Positions 18,625-27,278 of a stretch of 64,000 bases of DNA are shown piece after piece. This DNA comes from Candidatus Nanopelagicales bacterium (GTDB lineage Bacteria > Actinomycetota > Actinomycetes > S36-B12). Numbering within the stretch: the first letter of the stretch is position 1; every line of letters begins with the position of its first letter. Location: assembly GCA_018402235.1 (NCBI GenBank), contig JAGYJJ010000004.1, positions 1,137,256 to 1,201,255 on the forward strand. The letters are read 5' to 3'. The notes beneath the pieces were generated by a model. The model saw only the letters and a program-made list of their open reading frames with translations, was not told the DNA's origin and ran no database searches. Both the position numbers and the translations under genes were made by a program.

Positions 18625-21303
18625 ATGCGCACCTCACTTGATCCCCGCACCGATGTTGAGGCGGCGCAGTTTCATGCTCTTTCACCCGATGAGGTGCACG
18701 AGCAACTGGGAACGCCCGCACGCGAGGGATTGACCGAGCAGGTTGCTCTTGACCGGTTGACTGAGTACGGTCCGAACGAACTTGATGCTCGGGGCGGACA
18801 CGGCGCGCTGCGGGTATTGCTCCGGCAATTCCACAATCCCCTGATCTACATCCTCTTTGTTGCCGCGGCGATCACGCTACTGGTCGGTAAGGCGGTGGAC
18901 TCTGCAGTCATTACCGCTGTTGTTGTCATCAACTCCTTCGTGGGTTTCGTGCAGGAGTGGCGCGCTGGTCAAGCATTGGCCGCGCTGGCGGCCATGCACA
19001 CCACGCATGCCACGGTCATCCGTGACGGTGAGGTTCGCAAGATCGTCGCCCGGGACGTGGTGCCCGGTGATCTCGCAATCATCGAGGCCGGAGATCGAGT
19101 CCCAGCAGATCTCCGGCTCGTCGAAGCTAATGAGTTGCAAATAGACGAGGCCAACCTCACTGGTGAATCGGTACCCGTGCACAAACACACCGAGGCTGTG
19201 ACAGCGGAAACCACCTTGGCCGACCAGGTGAATATGGCGTTCTCGGGAACCCTGGTTACCTCCGGTCGCGCCCATGGCATTGCTGTGGCCACGGGTGCCA
19301 GCACCGAAATGGGCAAGATCCACGACCTGATCGAAACAGCCGAGGGGGTGGACACACCCCTCACCCGCAAACTCAATCGTTTCAGTCGTTGGTTGACCGT
19401 TGCGATCCTCGCCCTGGCGGCGGTGACCTTCCTCGTCGGCATCGTGCGGGGCGAAACCGTGTCCTACATGGTGGTTGCTGCCGTTGCCCTGGCGGTGGGT
19501 GCTATCCCCGAGGGACTTCCCGCCGTGGTGACAGTGACCCTCGCGATCGGAGTATCTCGCATGGCCCGCCGGCGTGCGATCGTGCGACGTCTTCCGGCTG
19601 TTGAAACCCTCGGCAGTACCGCAGTTATCTGCAGCGACAAGACGGGCACTCTCACCGAAAATCGCATGACCGTGCAGTTCTTCTACTGCGGCGGGGATGT
19701 ATCCGAGCGCTCCGAGATCTCGACTGCGGTGCGCGATTGCATCCTGGCCGGCTTATTGTGCAACGACGCCACGGTGGCCGGTGATGTCACGAGCAAAGAG
19801 GGCAACTCCGGTGATCCCACCGAACTTGCTCTCATCACGGTTGCCCACGACGTGACTCCTGATCTCGTAGCGACGTCGAAGACTCTGCCGCGAACGCAGG
19901 AGATTCCCTTCGCATCCGAACTACGGTTCATGGCCACGCTGCATGAGGATGTCGATCACGAGTCTGCGCTGCTTGTCGTAAAGGGTGCCGTTGAGGACGT
20001 ATTGGAACTTTGCGATGTCTCGGACGAAGACTCCACCAAAGCCCTGCAAGCAGCAGAGGATTTTGGTGGTCAAGCACTCAGGGTTCTGGCTTTTGCCTGG
20101 CAGCGAGTTGACTCAAACTTCTCCCTAAGCCTCGGCACGCTCAAGGAAACCCCACTTACTTTCCTTGGGTTACAGGCGATGATGGACCCCCCGCGCGAGG
20201 AGGCAGTGCGTGCGGTTGCTGCCTGCTACCAGGCAGGTATCGCGGTGAAGATGATCACCGGCGATCACCAGCGCACCGCCGAGGCGATTGCCGAACAGAT
20301 TGGGCTGCAGCCCAGCGGTTCGGACTCCGCTTTAAACGTGCTCACCGGGGGGCAACTCGGGGACCTGGACGACGAGCAGGCGAACGAGATGATTCCCGTA
20401 ACCGACGTCTTTGCGAGGGTCACCGCCGCCCAGAAACTGCAGATAGTCCGGGCTCTACAAGGCCACGGTCTGGTGGTGGCGATGACGGGCGACGGAGTCA
20501 ATGACGCCCCCGCCTTGAAGCAGGCCGATATCGGTGTGGCAATGGGACTTGACGGCACCGAAGTGGCCAAGGAGACCGCCGACATGGTGCTCACCGACGA
20601 CAACTTCGCGACGATTGAAGCCGCCGTTGAGGAGGGTCGAGGAGTTTTCGACAACCTCATCAAGTTCATCGTCTGGACAATTCCCACGAACGTGGGGGAA
20701 GGTCTGGTGATCCTGACTGCCATCATGCTCGGTACGGCATTGCCGATTTTGCCCGTGCAAATTTTGTGGATCAACATGATCTCGGCGGTGGCGTTGGGTC
20801 TGATGCTTGCCTTCGAACCAAAAGAAGACAACATCATGCAACGCCCACCTCGCACACCCGACGAGTCCATCGTGAACAAATCCTTGATGCTGCGTATCTT
20901 CCTCGTCGGGCTGTTGATGCTCGCCGGGGCGTACACATTGTTTGAGTTGGCGCTGGCTCGCGGTGCTAGTTACGAAGTAGCTACCACCGTCGCGGTCAAC
21001 GCATTCATGGCCATGAAAATCGGCTACCTCTTTAACTGTCGATCACTGCACCATTCAGTGCTCACTGTTGGCCTGTGGAGTAACAGTTGGATTTGGGTGG
21101 GCATCAGTGCCACGATTGCGCTGCAAGCAGGCTTCACTTATCTGCCCTTCATGAACACGGTCTTCGGTAGTGCTCCATTGCCCCTGGATGCGTGGTGGTC
21201 GGTGATTGCCACTGGCGTTGCTATGTACGTGCTGATCGGCGGCGTGAAGTGGATCGAGAGCCGCGTGCATACGTTACGAAATGATCAGCCGCTGAGTGCG
21301 TAG
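18625..21303 (+). CDS. P-type cation-transporting ATPase (P2-type)
   Basis: An 892-residue membrane pump. In order: cation ATPase N-domain (residues 15-80), paired helices, actuator motif TGESVP, PEGLPAVVTVTLAIG in helix 4, phosphorylation motif CSDKTGTLTENRMTV, hinge MTGDGVNDAPALK, and a C-terminal six-helix domain. The PEGLP motif places it with P2A/P2C pumps, usually calcium or Na/K-type; the C-terminal helices do not settle the ion. The start at ATG 18625 is chosen because the preceding in-frame codons do not resemble the family. The 3' end overlaps the convergent small membrane gene by 30 bases. Confidence 0.92.
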   Translation: MRTSLDPRTDVEAAQFHALSPDEVHEQLGTPAREGLTEQVALDRLTEYGPNELDARGGHGALRVLLRQFHNPLIYILFVAAAITLLVGKAVDSAVITAVVVINSFVGFVQEWRAGQALAALAAMHTTHATVIRDGEVRKIVARDVVPGDLAIIEAGDRVPADLRLVEANELQIDEANLTGESVPVHKHTEAVTAETTLADQVNMAFSGTLVTSGRAHGIAVATGASTEMGKIHDLIETAEGVDTPLTRKLNRFSRWLTVAILALAAVTFLVGIVRGETVSYMVVAAVALAVGAIPEGLPAVVTVTLAIGVSRMARRRAIVRRLPAVETLGSTAVICSDKTGTLTENRMTVQFFYCGGDVSERSEISTAVRDCILAGLLCNDATVAGDVTSKEGNSGDPTELALITVAHDVTPDLVATSKTLPRTQEIPFASELRFMATLHEDVDHESALLVVKGAVEDVLELCDVSDEDSTKALQAAEDFGGQALRVLAFAWQRVDSNFSLSLGTLKETPLTFLGLQAMMDPPREEAVRAVAACYQAGIAVKMITGDHQRTAEAIAEQIGLQPSGSDSALNVLTGGQLGDLDDEQANEMIPVTDVFARVTAAQKLQIVRALQGHGLVVAMTGDGVNDAPALKQADIGVAMGLDGTEVAKETADMVLTDDNFATIEAAVEEGRGVFDNLIKFIVWTIPTNVGEGLVILTAIMLGTALPILPVQILWINMISAVALGLMLAFEPKEDNIMQRPPRTPDESIVNKSLMLRIFLVGLLMLAGAYTLFELALARGASYEVATTVAVNAFMAMKIGYLFNCRSLHHSVLTVGLWSNSWIWVGISATIALQAGFTYLPFMNTVFGSAPLPLDAWWSVIATGVAMYVLIGGVKWIESRVHTLRNDQPLSA

Positions 21304-21507
21304 CGACATGACCAGCGCCACGATCCAGCCGATGATCGTCCAGCCGAGAAGCAGATTGATCCAGAACACGAGCCAATGGGGAACATCCCTCACAGCGGCG
21401 ATAGCCCACGGAAGCATGTAGCCCGCGCTCACGATCGCAACGATCACCGCCACCACCTTTGTAGCGGTCCAGGAACGATCAGCCGGCTGAACACTCAGAT
21501 TGCTCAC
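21274..21507 (-). CDS. Two-helix membrane protein, superinfection-immunity-like
   Basis: A 77-residue protein with two membrane segments. The second, FWINLLLGWTIIGWIVALVM, matches the Imm/superinfection-immunity family of small membrane proteins (named from phage T4 Imm, but widespread in bacterial chromosomes). It ends in a basic tail. The 3' end overlaps that of the P-type ATPase by 30 bases. No phage genes are nearby, so an anti-phage role is only a possibility. Confidence 0.72.
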   Translation of the reverse strand: MSNLSVQPADRSWTATKVVAVIVAIVSAGYMLPWAIAAVRDVPHWLVFWINLLLGWTIIGWIVALVMSLRTQRLIIS

Positions 21508-21524
21508 GGACGAAAACTACCTGA

Positions 21525-22409
21525 TCACCCGAACATCACCGAGCGAATCGCTGCGGTGTGAGTGGGCGTGGACCCACAGCATGAGCCAACCACGTTCACG
21601 CCCAGCGCCTTGAGATTCGAAGCCAACTCCGCCATGCCTTCCGGTGTGCCGTTGTAGACGAAATCGGCACCCACCAATTCCGGTAGACCGGCATTCGACT
21701 GCAACATCAACAACACGCCCTCGGGCCGTGCCGGGGCCATTTGCTCAGCGATGGTGCGCATCTCCTCGAAGCCACGCCCACAGTTCGCGCCCACAACGTC
21801 GGCACCCATCTCCGCGAGTTCTACCACCGCCTGAGCGGGGGAGACACCCATCATGGTGTGCAGGTTTGTATCAAAACTCAATGTGGCGAACACCGGTAAA
21901 TCCGGAGCAACTTCCTTGGCTGCCGCAATGGCCGCACGAACCTCACCCAAGTCGCTCATCGTTTCGATGATGAATCCATCGACGCCCCCTTCCACCAAAC
22001 CACGCATCTGCTCGGCAAAGAGTTCCTGTGCGGATTCGGGGGTCAATGTGCCCATCGGCTCGAGCAACTCGCCAGACGGTCCAATATCGCCGAGCACGTA
22101 AACACCCTCATGGGAATCAGCCACGCGCCGTGCGATCTGGGCAGCGGCACGGTTCAACTCGATGACACGGTCCTCAAGAGAATGCATCTGTAAGCGTGCA
22201 CGGGTTCCGCCGAACGTATTCGTGGTGAGCAATTGCGCTCCAGCATTGGCGTACTCGGCCAGGATTCGCTCAATCACTTCGGTCTTTTCGACATTCCACA
22301 ATTCGGGAGCGCCACCGTCGTTTAGCCCAGCGTCTTGAAGCATCGTTCCCATGGCGCCGTCGCCAACACGAACATCTTCACTACGAATCGCGTCCAAGAG
22401 AGTTGACAT
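21525..22409 (-). CDS. Homocysteine S-methyltransferase family protein
   Basis: A 294-residue TIM-barrel enzyme that transfers a methyl group from betaine, S-methylmethionine or similar donors to homocysteine, giving methionine. Zinc ligands are the Cys of GANCG and the Cys pair in GSCCGSTPTH; the N-terminal VGDGAMGTMLQ and TNTFGG motifs bind homocysteine. It is about the length of the betaine-homocysteine or MetH N-terminal domain. It could complement the MtnA-like gene in methyl-cycle metabolism, although they are 12 kb apart. The 68-base leader contains a CCCCA/TGGGG inverted repeat, but I cannot assign a riboswitch. Confidence 0.87.
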   Translation of the reverse strand: MSTLLDAIRSEDVRVGDGAMGTMLQDAGLNDGGAPELWNVEKTEVIERILAEYANAGAQLLTTNTFGGTRARLQMHSLEDRVIELNRAAAQIARRVADSHEGVYVLGDIGPSGELLEPMGTLTPESAQELFAEQMRGLVEGGVDGFIIETMSDLGEVRAAIAAAKEVAPDLPVFATLSFDTNLHTMMGVSPAQAVVELAEMGADVVGANCGRGFEEMRTIAEQMAPARPEGVLLMLQSNAGLPELVGADFVYNGTPEGMAELASNLKALGVNVVGSCCGSTPTHTAAIRSVMFG

Positions 22410-22477
22410 TTATGACCTCGCGCTAGTTGGGAAACCCCATCATTTCACATTGGTGGGGTGATTGCCTGGACACAGAG

Positions 22478-23725
22478 TTAGACGCCCGACAGTTCCTCGG
22501 CGGAGCGTTCATCGTGGGAATCGTTCAATCTGCCCAATCGAACCGATCCACGCAGGAACCGAAGCAACACTGCTGCTGTGATCATTAGTAGTCCCGCCGC
22601 CACAACAGTGGGCCGAGGTCCGATCACATCGGAGAACCAGCCTTGAACAAGACCCCCCGTGGGTGCCGCAACGGTGAACACCATCATGCGCAGGGCCAGG
22701 ACTCGTCCCCGGAAGGAATCAGCGACGATCATCTGGCCTGAGGTGTTGATCGAGGCCACTACCGCGAGGAAGCACGCTCCAATAACGGCAAGGGCCAGCA
22801 CGCTGAGTGGGTACGAAGGGGCGAGGGCGAAAACCACCAGCATGACGCCGTACACAATCAGTCCGATACCCGCGACGATGCTCAACTTGGGTGCGAACTT
22901 GCCTCCACCAACAAGCGGAGCGGCCGCGAAAGCTCCTACGCCCAGGGCGGCGTTCATGATTCCAAGTTGAACGGGCCCCACATCCAATACCGCCCCGGCG
23001 AAGACGACGGTGAACGAGAACACCGGGTTCCCGAGGAAGCCGACGATGAACGCGATGATGAGAGCCATGACAATGCCCGGCTGGGACTTGATGTACCGAG
23101 CTGCTGACCCAATTTGTTGGACGAAGGAGAGTTGACTGCGTTTCACGTGCAATCCACGCCCTGCTCGGACGAGTAGTAGGGCACCGACGATGAACAGGTA
23201 GGAGCAGGCATTCACCCCAAATGCCCATGCTGGGCCTAGCGTGGCCAACAGAACGCCACCTATCGCTGGGCCCAAAGCGCGCGCTGCGTTGAACTGCAGC
23301 GAGTTGAGGGTCACGGCCGATAGCAGATCCTCGCGCGGCACGAGATCGTGCACGAAGCCCTGCCAGCTGGGCATGCTCACACCGTTGATGGCGCCAACTA
23401 CCGCCACGAGTGCAAGAAGAACTCCCGGTGATCGGACGTCGTTCACCCACGCAAACCAGATCAGTAGCGCTCCGAGCCCCATCGCCGTCTGAAGCGCAAG
23501 AAGGACCGAACGTCGTGGGTACTGATCTGCTACTGATCCCCCAAGGGGACTAAAGGCGAACATAGGCAGGAACTGGGCGGCTACGGCCGCGCCCACCCAT
23601 ACCGCGCTTCCGGTCAGTTCAAACAGCACGAAAGGCAACGTGAGATTGAGAACCCACGTGCCGGTGTTGGAGACGAGGGCCCCGATCCAAAAGATGCGGA
23701 AGTCCCGATAGCGAAAGGCTTTCAC
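22478..23725 (-). CDS. MFS exporter (EntS-like)
   Basis: A 415-residue, 12-helix major facilitator of the MFS_3/EntS branch. The N-terminal FRYRDFRIFWIGALVSNTGTW (first residues of helix 1), the loop GGSVADQYPRRSVLL and NRG-type central loop are typical. These proteins export siderophores, lipids or drugs. The start overlaps the stop of the upstream YczE-like gene by 4 bases, so they form an operon. The substrate is unknown. Confidence 0.88.
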   Translation of the reverse strand: MKAFRYRDFRIFWIGALVSNTGTWVLNLTLPFVLFELTGSAVWVGAAVAAQFLPMFAFSPLGGSVADQYPRRSVLLALQTAMGLGALLIWFAWVNDVRSPGVLLALVAVVGAINGVSMPSWQGFVHDLVPREDLLSAVTLNSLQFNAARALGPAIGGVLLATLGPAWAFGVNACSYLFIVGALLLVRAGRGLHVKRSQLSFVQQIGSAARYIKSQPGIVMALIIAFIVGFLGNPVFSFTVVFAGAVLDVGPVQLGIMNAALGVGAFAAAPLVGGGKFAPKLSIVAGIGLIVYGVMLVVFALAPSYPLSVLALAVIGACFLAVVASINTSGQMIVADSFRGRVLALRMMVFTVAAPTGGLVQGWFSDVIGPRPTVVAAGLLMITAAVLLRFLRGSVRLGRLNDSHDERSAEELSGV

Positions 23726-24399
23726 TTCTTGATCGCACCGCTATCCGGAGAGGGATTCTCCCGTTCGTGATCCCGGATCGAATGCACCCACCGACGCAAT
23801 CGTGGCGTGAGCGAACCCATAGCGATGGGCATGAGAACCAAGATCGCTACAGTTCCAACTCCCCACGCTCCCCCGATCAAGAAGGCGCCCAGCAAGATCA
23901 CTCCGTCGAACGCAAGCCGCGACAAAGCGAGTGAGATTCCGAACTTCTCGTGCACCACTCGAACGATTTGGTCGTACGGATTAGCTCCAAGATCCGAAGC
24001 CAGCGTCGCGATAACGCCACCGGCAAAGAGCGCGAAACCAACGATCCACGTGACCACTCGGGCAGCCACCGCCCAGTCTGCTGGCGTCCAACTCAGCGCA
24101 TCGAAGATCACCAGGTTCCACACATCCACCACCACACCGACCCCGACGAACGCAATCGGCGTCCCGATTCCTGGCCTGGACCCGAGCAGCCATGCTGCGG
24201 CAACGAAGAACAGTGAGATCACGATGATCACGGTGCCGATCGTCAGACCCGTCAACTCCGACGCCCCAGCGATGAAGGCATCCAACGGCGCCACACCCCA
24301 GGCTGCGGCAAGCATCCACGCTAAACCGGTGCCTAAAGAGAAGGCACCGAGGAGGAGCGCGAGCCATGAACGATGGTTACGGTGCGGCGCACGAGGCAT
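23722..24399 (-). CDS. YczE/YitT-like membrane protein
   Basis: A 225-residue, five- to six-helix membrane protein of the YczE/YyaS family. Diagnostic parts are LGTGLAWMLAAAWGVAPLDAF near the N-terminus (in part), GIGTPIAFVGVGVVVDV, and LGANPYDQIV in the second half. YczE of Bacillus is linked to post-translational control of surfactin synthesis, but the general function is unknown. It leads a two-gene operon with the MFS exporter, and a perfect 17-base palindrome lies 21 bases upstream. Confidence 0.8.
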   Translation of the reverse strand: MPRAPHRNHRSWLALLLGAFSLGTGLAWMLAAAWGVAPLDAFIAGASELTGLTIGTVIIVISLFFVAAAWLLGSRPGIGTPIAFVGVGVVVDVWNLVIFDALSWTPADWAVAARVVTWIVGFALFAGGVIATLASDLGANPYDQIVRVVHEKFGISLALSRLAFDGVILLGAFLIGGAWGVGTVAILVLMPIAMGSLTPRLRRWVHSIRDHERENPSPDSGAIKK

Positions 24400-24420
24400 G
24401 GATGGGTGAACTCCTATCGG

Positions 24421-24437
24421 GGTGCTGAGTCAGCACC
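24421..24437. promoter_or_regulatory. Perfect palindrome before the YczE-MFS operon
   Basis: GGTGCTGA-g-TCAGCACC is a perfect 8-bp inverted repeat with a one-base centre, 21 bases upstream of the YczE-like start and 52 bases after the end of the ABC permease gene. The short spacer argues against a terminator hairpin and for a dimeric repressor site. The regulator is not identified. Confidence 0.5.
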
Positions 24438-24489
24438 AAGAAGGAGAGTGTCTCAAAGGCACGCATCACCTGGTGAGGTGAGCAGTACC

Positions 24490-25209
24490 TCAGGCGTCGG
24501 TGCGCACGAATTTCCAATAGGACGCCGCGGTCAAGATCAGTGCGGTGCCCACCATGGGGAGGATCAAATCTGTCTGCCCGGTTTGAACCCAAGCGAATCC
24601 TTGCCCAATGGGGAAGAGCTCCACGACAGCCGGAAAACGATCAATGAGGAAGAGTGCAAGCAGGTTTTCCGCGATCAGACCCCAGACCAGAACACCAGCT
24701 ATTCCCGCCGCCATGTTGCGCGTGAGCGCAGTGATGGCGGCTACCAAAAGTCCCCACAAAACGACGAAGGCGGCCTCTCGAAGCGCAACGGCCAATGCGG
24801 CGTCGAAACCAGTGATCTGAACGTAACCAAATGATGGCCCCAGCGCAGCGATAAGAGCGATGCCGGCAATCGTTATGACGGTCGCAATGAAGGCGATTGC
24901 TGCCGGGATGATGAGCTTCGCAGCGAACAAAGAGGTCCGCTTGGGGAACTCGGAGAGAGCAAGGCGAATAGTTCCATCTCGATATTCCTGGCCAAAGGCC
25001 TGCGCAAACGGAATCGTCAAGAAGACTGCAGACAAGGGCGTGAACGCCTGCCCAATGAAGTCACTGAGGGCGACCTCATCGACATCGGCTCCCATGGCGA
25101 TGAACAAAATCGATGCTGCCCAAGCGATCGCAGCACCGATCAATGGGAAGAAGTACGTGGACTTCAGCGTGGTGGCTCGCACCCGCTCGTAGGCAAGCAC
25201 CCGGTTCAT
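24490..25209 (-). CDS. ABC-2 type transporter permease
   Basis: A 239-residue six-helix permease of the ABC-2 export type (NatB/BcrB-like): a charged N-terminal helix RVLAYERVRATTLKSTY, then FAQAFGQEYRDGTIRLALSEFPKR in the conserved cytosolic loop (quoted in part: EYRDGTIRL). Its start overlaps the stop of the ATPase gene by 4 bases. Together they form a two-gene exporter for a peptide, ion or drug. Confidence 0.85.
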   Translation of the reverse strand: MNRVLAYERVRATTLKSTYFFPLIGAAIAWAASILFIAMGADVDEVALSDFIGQAFTPLSAVFLTIPFAQAFGQEYRDGTIRLALSEFPKRTSLFAAKLIIPAAIAFIATVITIAGIALIAALGPSFGYVQITGFDAALAVALREAAFVVLWGLLVAAITALTRNMAAGIAGVLVWGLIAENLLALFLIDRFPAVVELFPIGQGFAWVQTGQTDLILPMVGTALILTAASYWKFVRTDA

Positions 25210-26120
25210 TGCGAACCTCCCGTCCGAAAGCCTTGTTCGGAATCGGTCAACTCCAAGAACACGCTCTCAAGCGACGCCTGTTTCGCTGCCAGCTCAAGCA
25301 CTGGCACACCCGCGTGATGCGCGAGTCGGCCAACAACGTCAGTTGTGGCATCCAGAACCTTGATCGAATCCGATCCTTGATTCTCCAATTGGTAACCCTC
25401 AGCAACCAGAGTCGTGCGAAGCTGATCAATCGACGCTGAATCTGTGCGCACCACCGCACCAGCACCATTGCCCTGAGACATAAGAGATGCCATTGAATCG
25501 TCGGCAATGAGGCGACCCTTCGCGATCACTACAACGCGATCCGCCATCAACTGCATCTCCGAAAGCAGATGACTCGACACCAACACTGCATTGCCTTCGG
25601 CTGCATAGGACTTAAGGAAGTCGCGCAGCCAGTGGATGGACTGTGGGTCGAGCCCATTGGCTGGTTCGTCGAGGATCAAATTGCGCGGCTTGGCCAAGAT
25701 CGCGCCAGCTAATCCCAAGCGCTGGGCCATGCCAAGCGAGAAACCACCGGGACCCTTCCGCGCCACCGACTCCAAACCGAGCAGGTCGATCACCTCATCA
25801 ACACGCTGCGTCGATACCCGAGCCTCCTGCCCCAGCATCCGTAGGTGATTTCGCGCGGTTCGCTTCGGGTGAAAGCTCTTCGCGTCCAAATGTGCGCCAA
25901 CCGTCTGGCTGGTCGAAGGCGCCTCGCGCAATGACGTTCCGTCGAAACTGGTGCTACCAGCACCGAAGTCCAGGCCCAGCATCAACCGCATCGAGGTTGA
26001 CTTGCCCGAACCGTTCGGACCAAGGAAGCCGGTCACTTGACCATCAAGAACTTCGAAGGACAAATCATCGACAGCAACAGTCGAGCCATAGGACTTACCT
26101 AGGCCTTGGACGGTGATCAT
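25206..26120 (-). CDS. ABC transporter ATP-binding protein (drug/peptide exporter type)
   Basis: A 304-residue ATPase. Walker A GPNGSGKST, signature FSLGMAQRLGLAGA (LSxGxxQR variant), Walker B NLILDEPANGLD and switch VLVSSHLL are complete. The C-terminal 80 residues (from about 220) form the accessory domain found in bacitracin/natamycin-type exporters. It pairs with the overlapping permease gene. Confidence 0.92.
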   Translation of the reverse strand: MITVQGLGKSYGSTVAVDDLSFEVLDGQVTGFLGPNGSGKSTSMRLMLGLDFGAGSTSFDGTSLREAPSTSQTVGAHLDAKSFHPKRTARNHLRMLGQEARVSTQRVDEVIDLLGLESVARKGPGGFSLGMAQRLGLAGAILAKPRNLILDEPANGLDPQSIHWLRDFLKSYAAEGNAVLVSSHLLSEMQLMADRVVVIAKGRLIADDSMASLMSQGNGAGAVVRTDSASIDQLRTTLVAEGYQLENQGSDSIKVLDATTDVVGRLAHHAGVPVLELAAKQASLESVFLELTDSEQGFRTGGSQ

Positions 26121-26249
26121 CTACTCACACTCGCTCAGTAGGTGGACGCGGTTCAATGCTCTACCCCACCACTTCATGAGAGAAGCGGGGCCAAATAGTT
26201 CGGAAATCCGAATGCCAGGGCGGCGCGTGCTCGTCCAGCAACGATCGAC

Positions 26250-26790
26250 TCAACTTTCCTGATCCACCAAATCCTCGAAAATCTCGGTCAACAAGTACTG
26301 CGCTCGTGGAGGAATCGGATAACTGGGCCCGAGGGTCTCGCGTGCTATCGCCAAGCACTCAGCGACGCCCGTGAGCCCGAGGGTCGTGATGAGCGTTGTG
26401 AGATCATCGCGATCTTGTTCAACCCGAGATGCAGCCACTTTCATGGCAAGCAGATGCTCCAGGCCAGCGACGCAGACCCTCAGGTGTGCTGACTCGAAAA
26501 CAACCCATTGACGTGCGTCTTGGATAGGAGGTACGAATCCCTTCACTGCATCATTTAGCCAATCCGCCGGTAAGCCGCGCTCTTCGGCTACCGCTTCGAC
26601 TGCAGCTCGGACCTCCGTGGTGGGAGCGAAGATGCGCATCTATGTCTCTCGTGGTTCGCACCGAGTCAAAGGACAGTGCCATCGCCGCGCCTCCGACAAG
26701 GTAAATGTCGGCGGTCACGCCGCGTTGCTCTAACTCCGCGTCAAGAGCCTTCAAGAGACCAGGGATCGCTTCTGCATCGAAGTTCATCAT
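26250..26790 (-). CDS. DUF6036-type nucleotidyltransferase; frameshifted
   Basis: About 179 residues. The N-terminal part (ADIYLVGGAAMALSFDSVRTTRDIDAH, key elements GGAAM and TRDID) is the nucleotidyltransferase core with two catalytic Asp; the C-terminal half (LFAMKVAAS-like LLAMKVAASRVEQDRDDL) is the helical partner region of AbiEii/DUF6036 proteins. The frame changes near 26643, one extra base. The start overlaps the previous gene by 4 bases (26787-26790). Such enzymes are often toxins of toxin-antitoxin pairs that modify tRNA or protein; that role is inferred. Confidence 0.72.
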
Positions 26791-27197
26791 GCGCGCAACA
26801 GAGCAGTGTTGGTGATGAAGACTCCCCGAATTCGAAATTGCCCGGGAGATTGCACCATGGCCCAGGCCCTTCCGTAAGCAGAGGGAGTCACGAACCACCA
26901 GGGCCTTGCAACTCGAGAGTTCGCATACGCCCATGACGGCGCAGTCCAGTTGTCCCGATCGGCAAGCCAACAGACCAAAGCCGCCACCGCGGCATCGAAT
27001 CCGGAGTGACCTGTCATAGCCGGCTCGGCTGTTAGAAGCGCAACAGCCGAATCCTGACCGTCGCTGGCTCTCACCGACTCGTAATCGTCCAAGAGCTGGA
27101 GAATGCCGAAGCGCCACAAGTCTTCGTCCGACGCGTTGCCGTCATCCTGCAGATGGAGCACGACTTCCGCAGCATCAACAGCCGTCGTCATCGCCAT
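26787..27197 (-). CDS. Partner protein of the nucleotidyltransferase, unknown function
   Basis: A 136-residue protein. Its C-terminal part (ARPWWFVTPSAYGRAWAMVQ then FRIRGVFIT) resembles proteins encoded directly before DUF6036-type nucleotidyltransferases in actinobacteria. Translational coupling (ATGA) with the next gene suggests an antitoxin-like or regulatory partner. I chose ATG 27197; longer frames would run into the divergent pirin gene. Confidence 0.6.
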   Translation of the reverse strand: MAMTTAVDAAEVVLHLQDDGNASDEDLWRFGILQLLDDYESVRASDGQDSAVALLTAEPAMTGHSGFDAAVAALVCWLADRDNWTAPSWAYANSRVARPWWFVTPSAYGRAWAMVQSPGQFRIRGVFITNTALLRA

Positions 27198-27278
27198 GGG
27201 TTCAGGGTAAGACCCTTCAGCAGTTCCTGACCGCCGAACCACCGGCGTATCGTGGCAATGGGAAAGGCGAGTGAGGCA

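Noticed and set aside
22410-22477. Possible SAM- or SAH-type riboswitch before the homocysteine methyltransferase gene
   Set aside because: The leader is only 68 bases, holds one short CCCCA/TGGGG repeat, and matches no riboswitch core that I can recognise.
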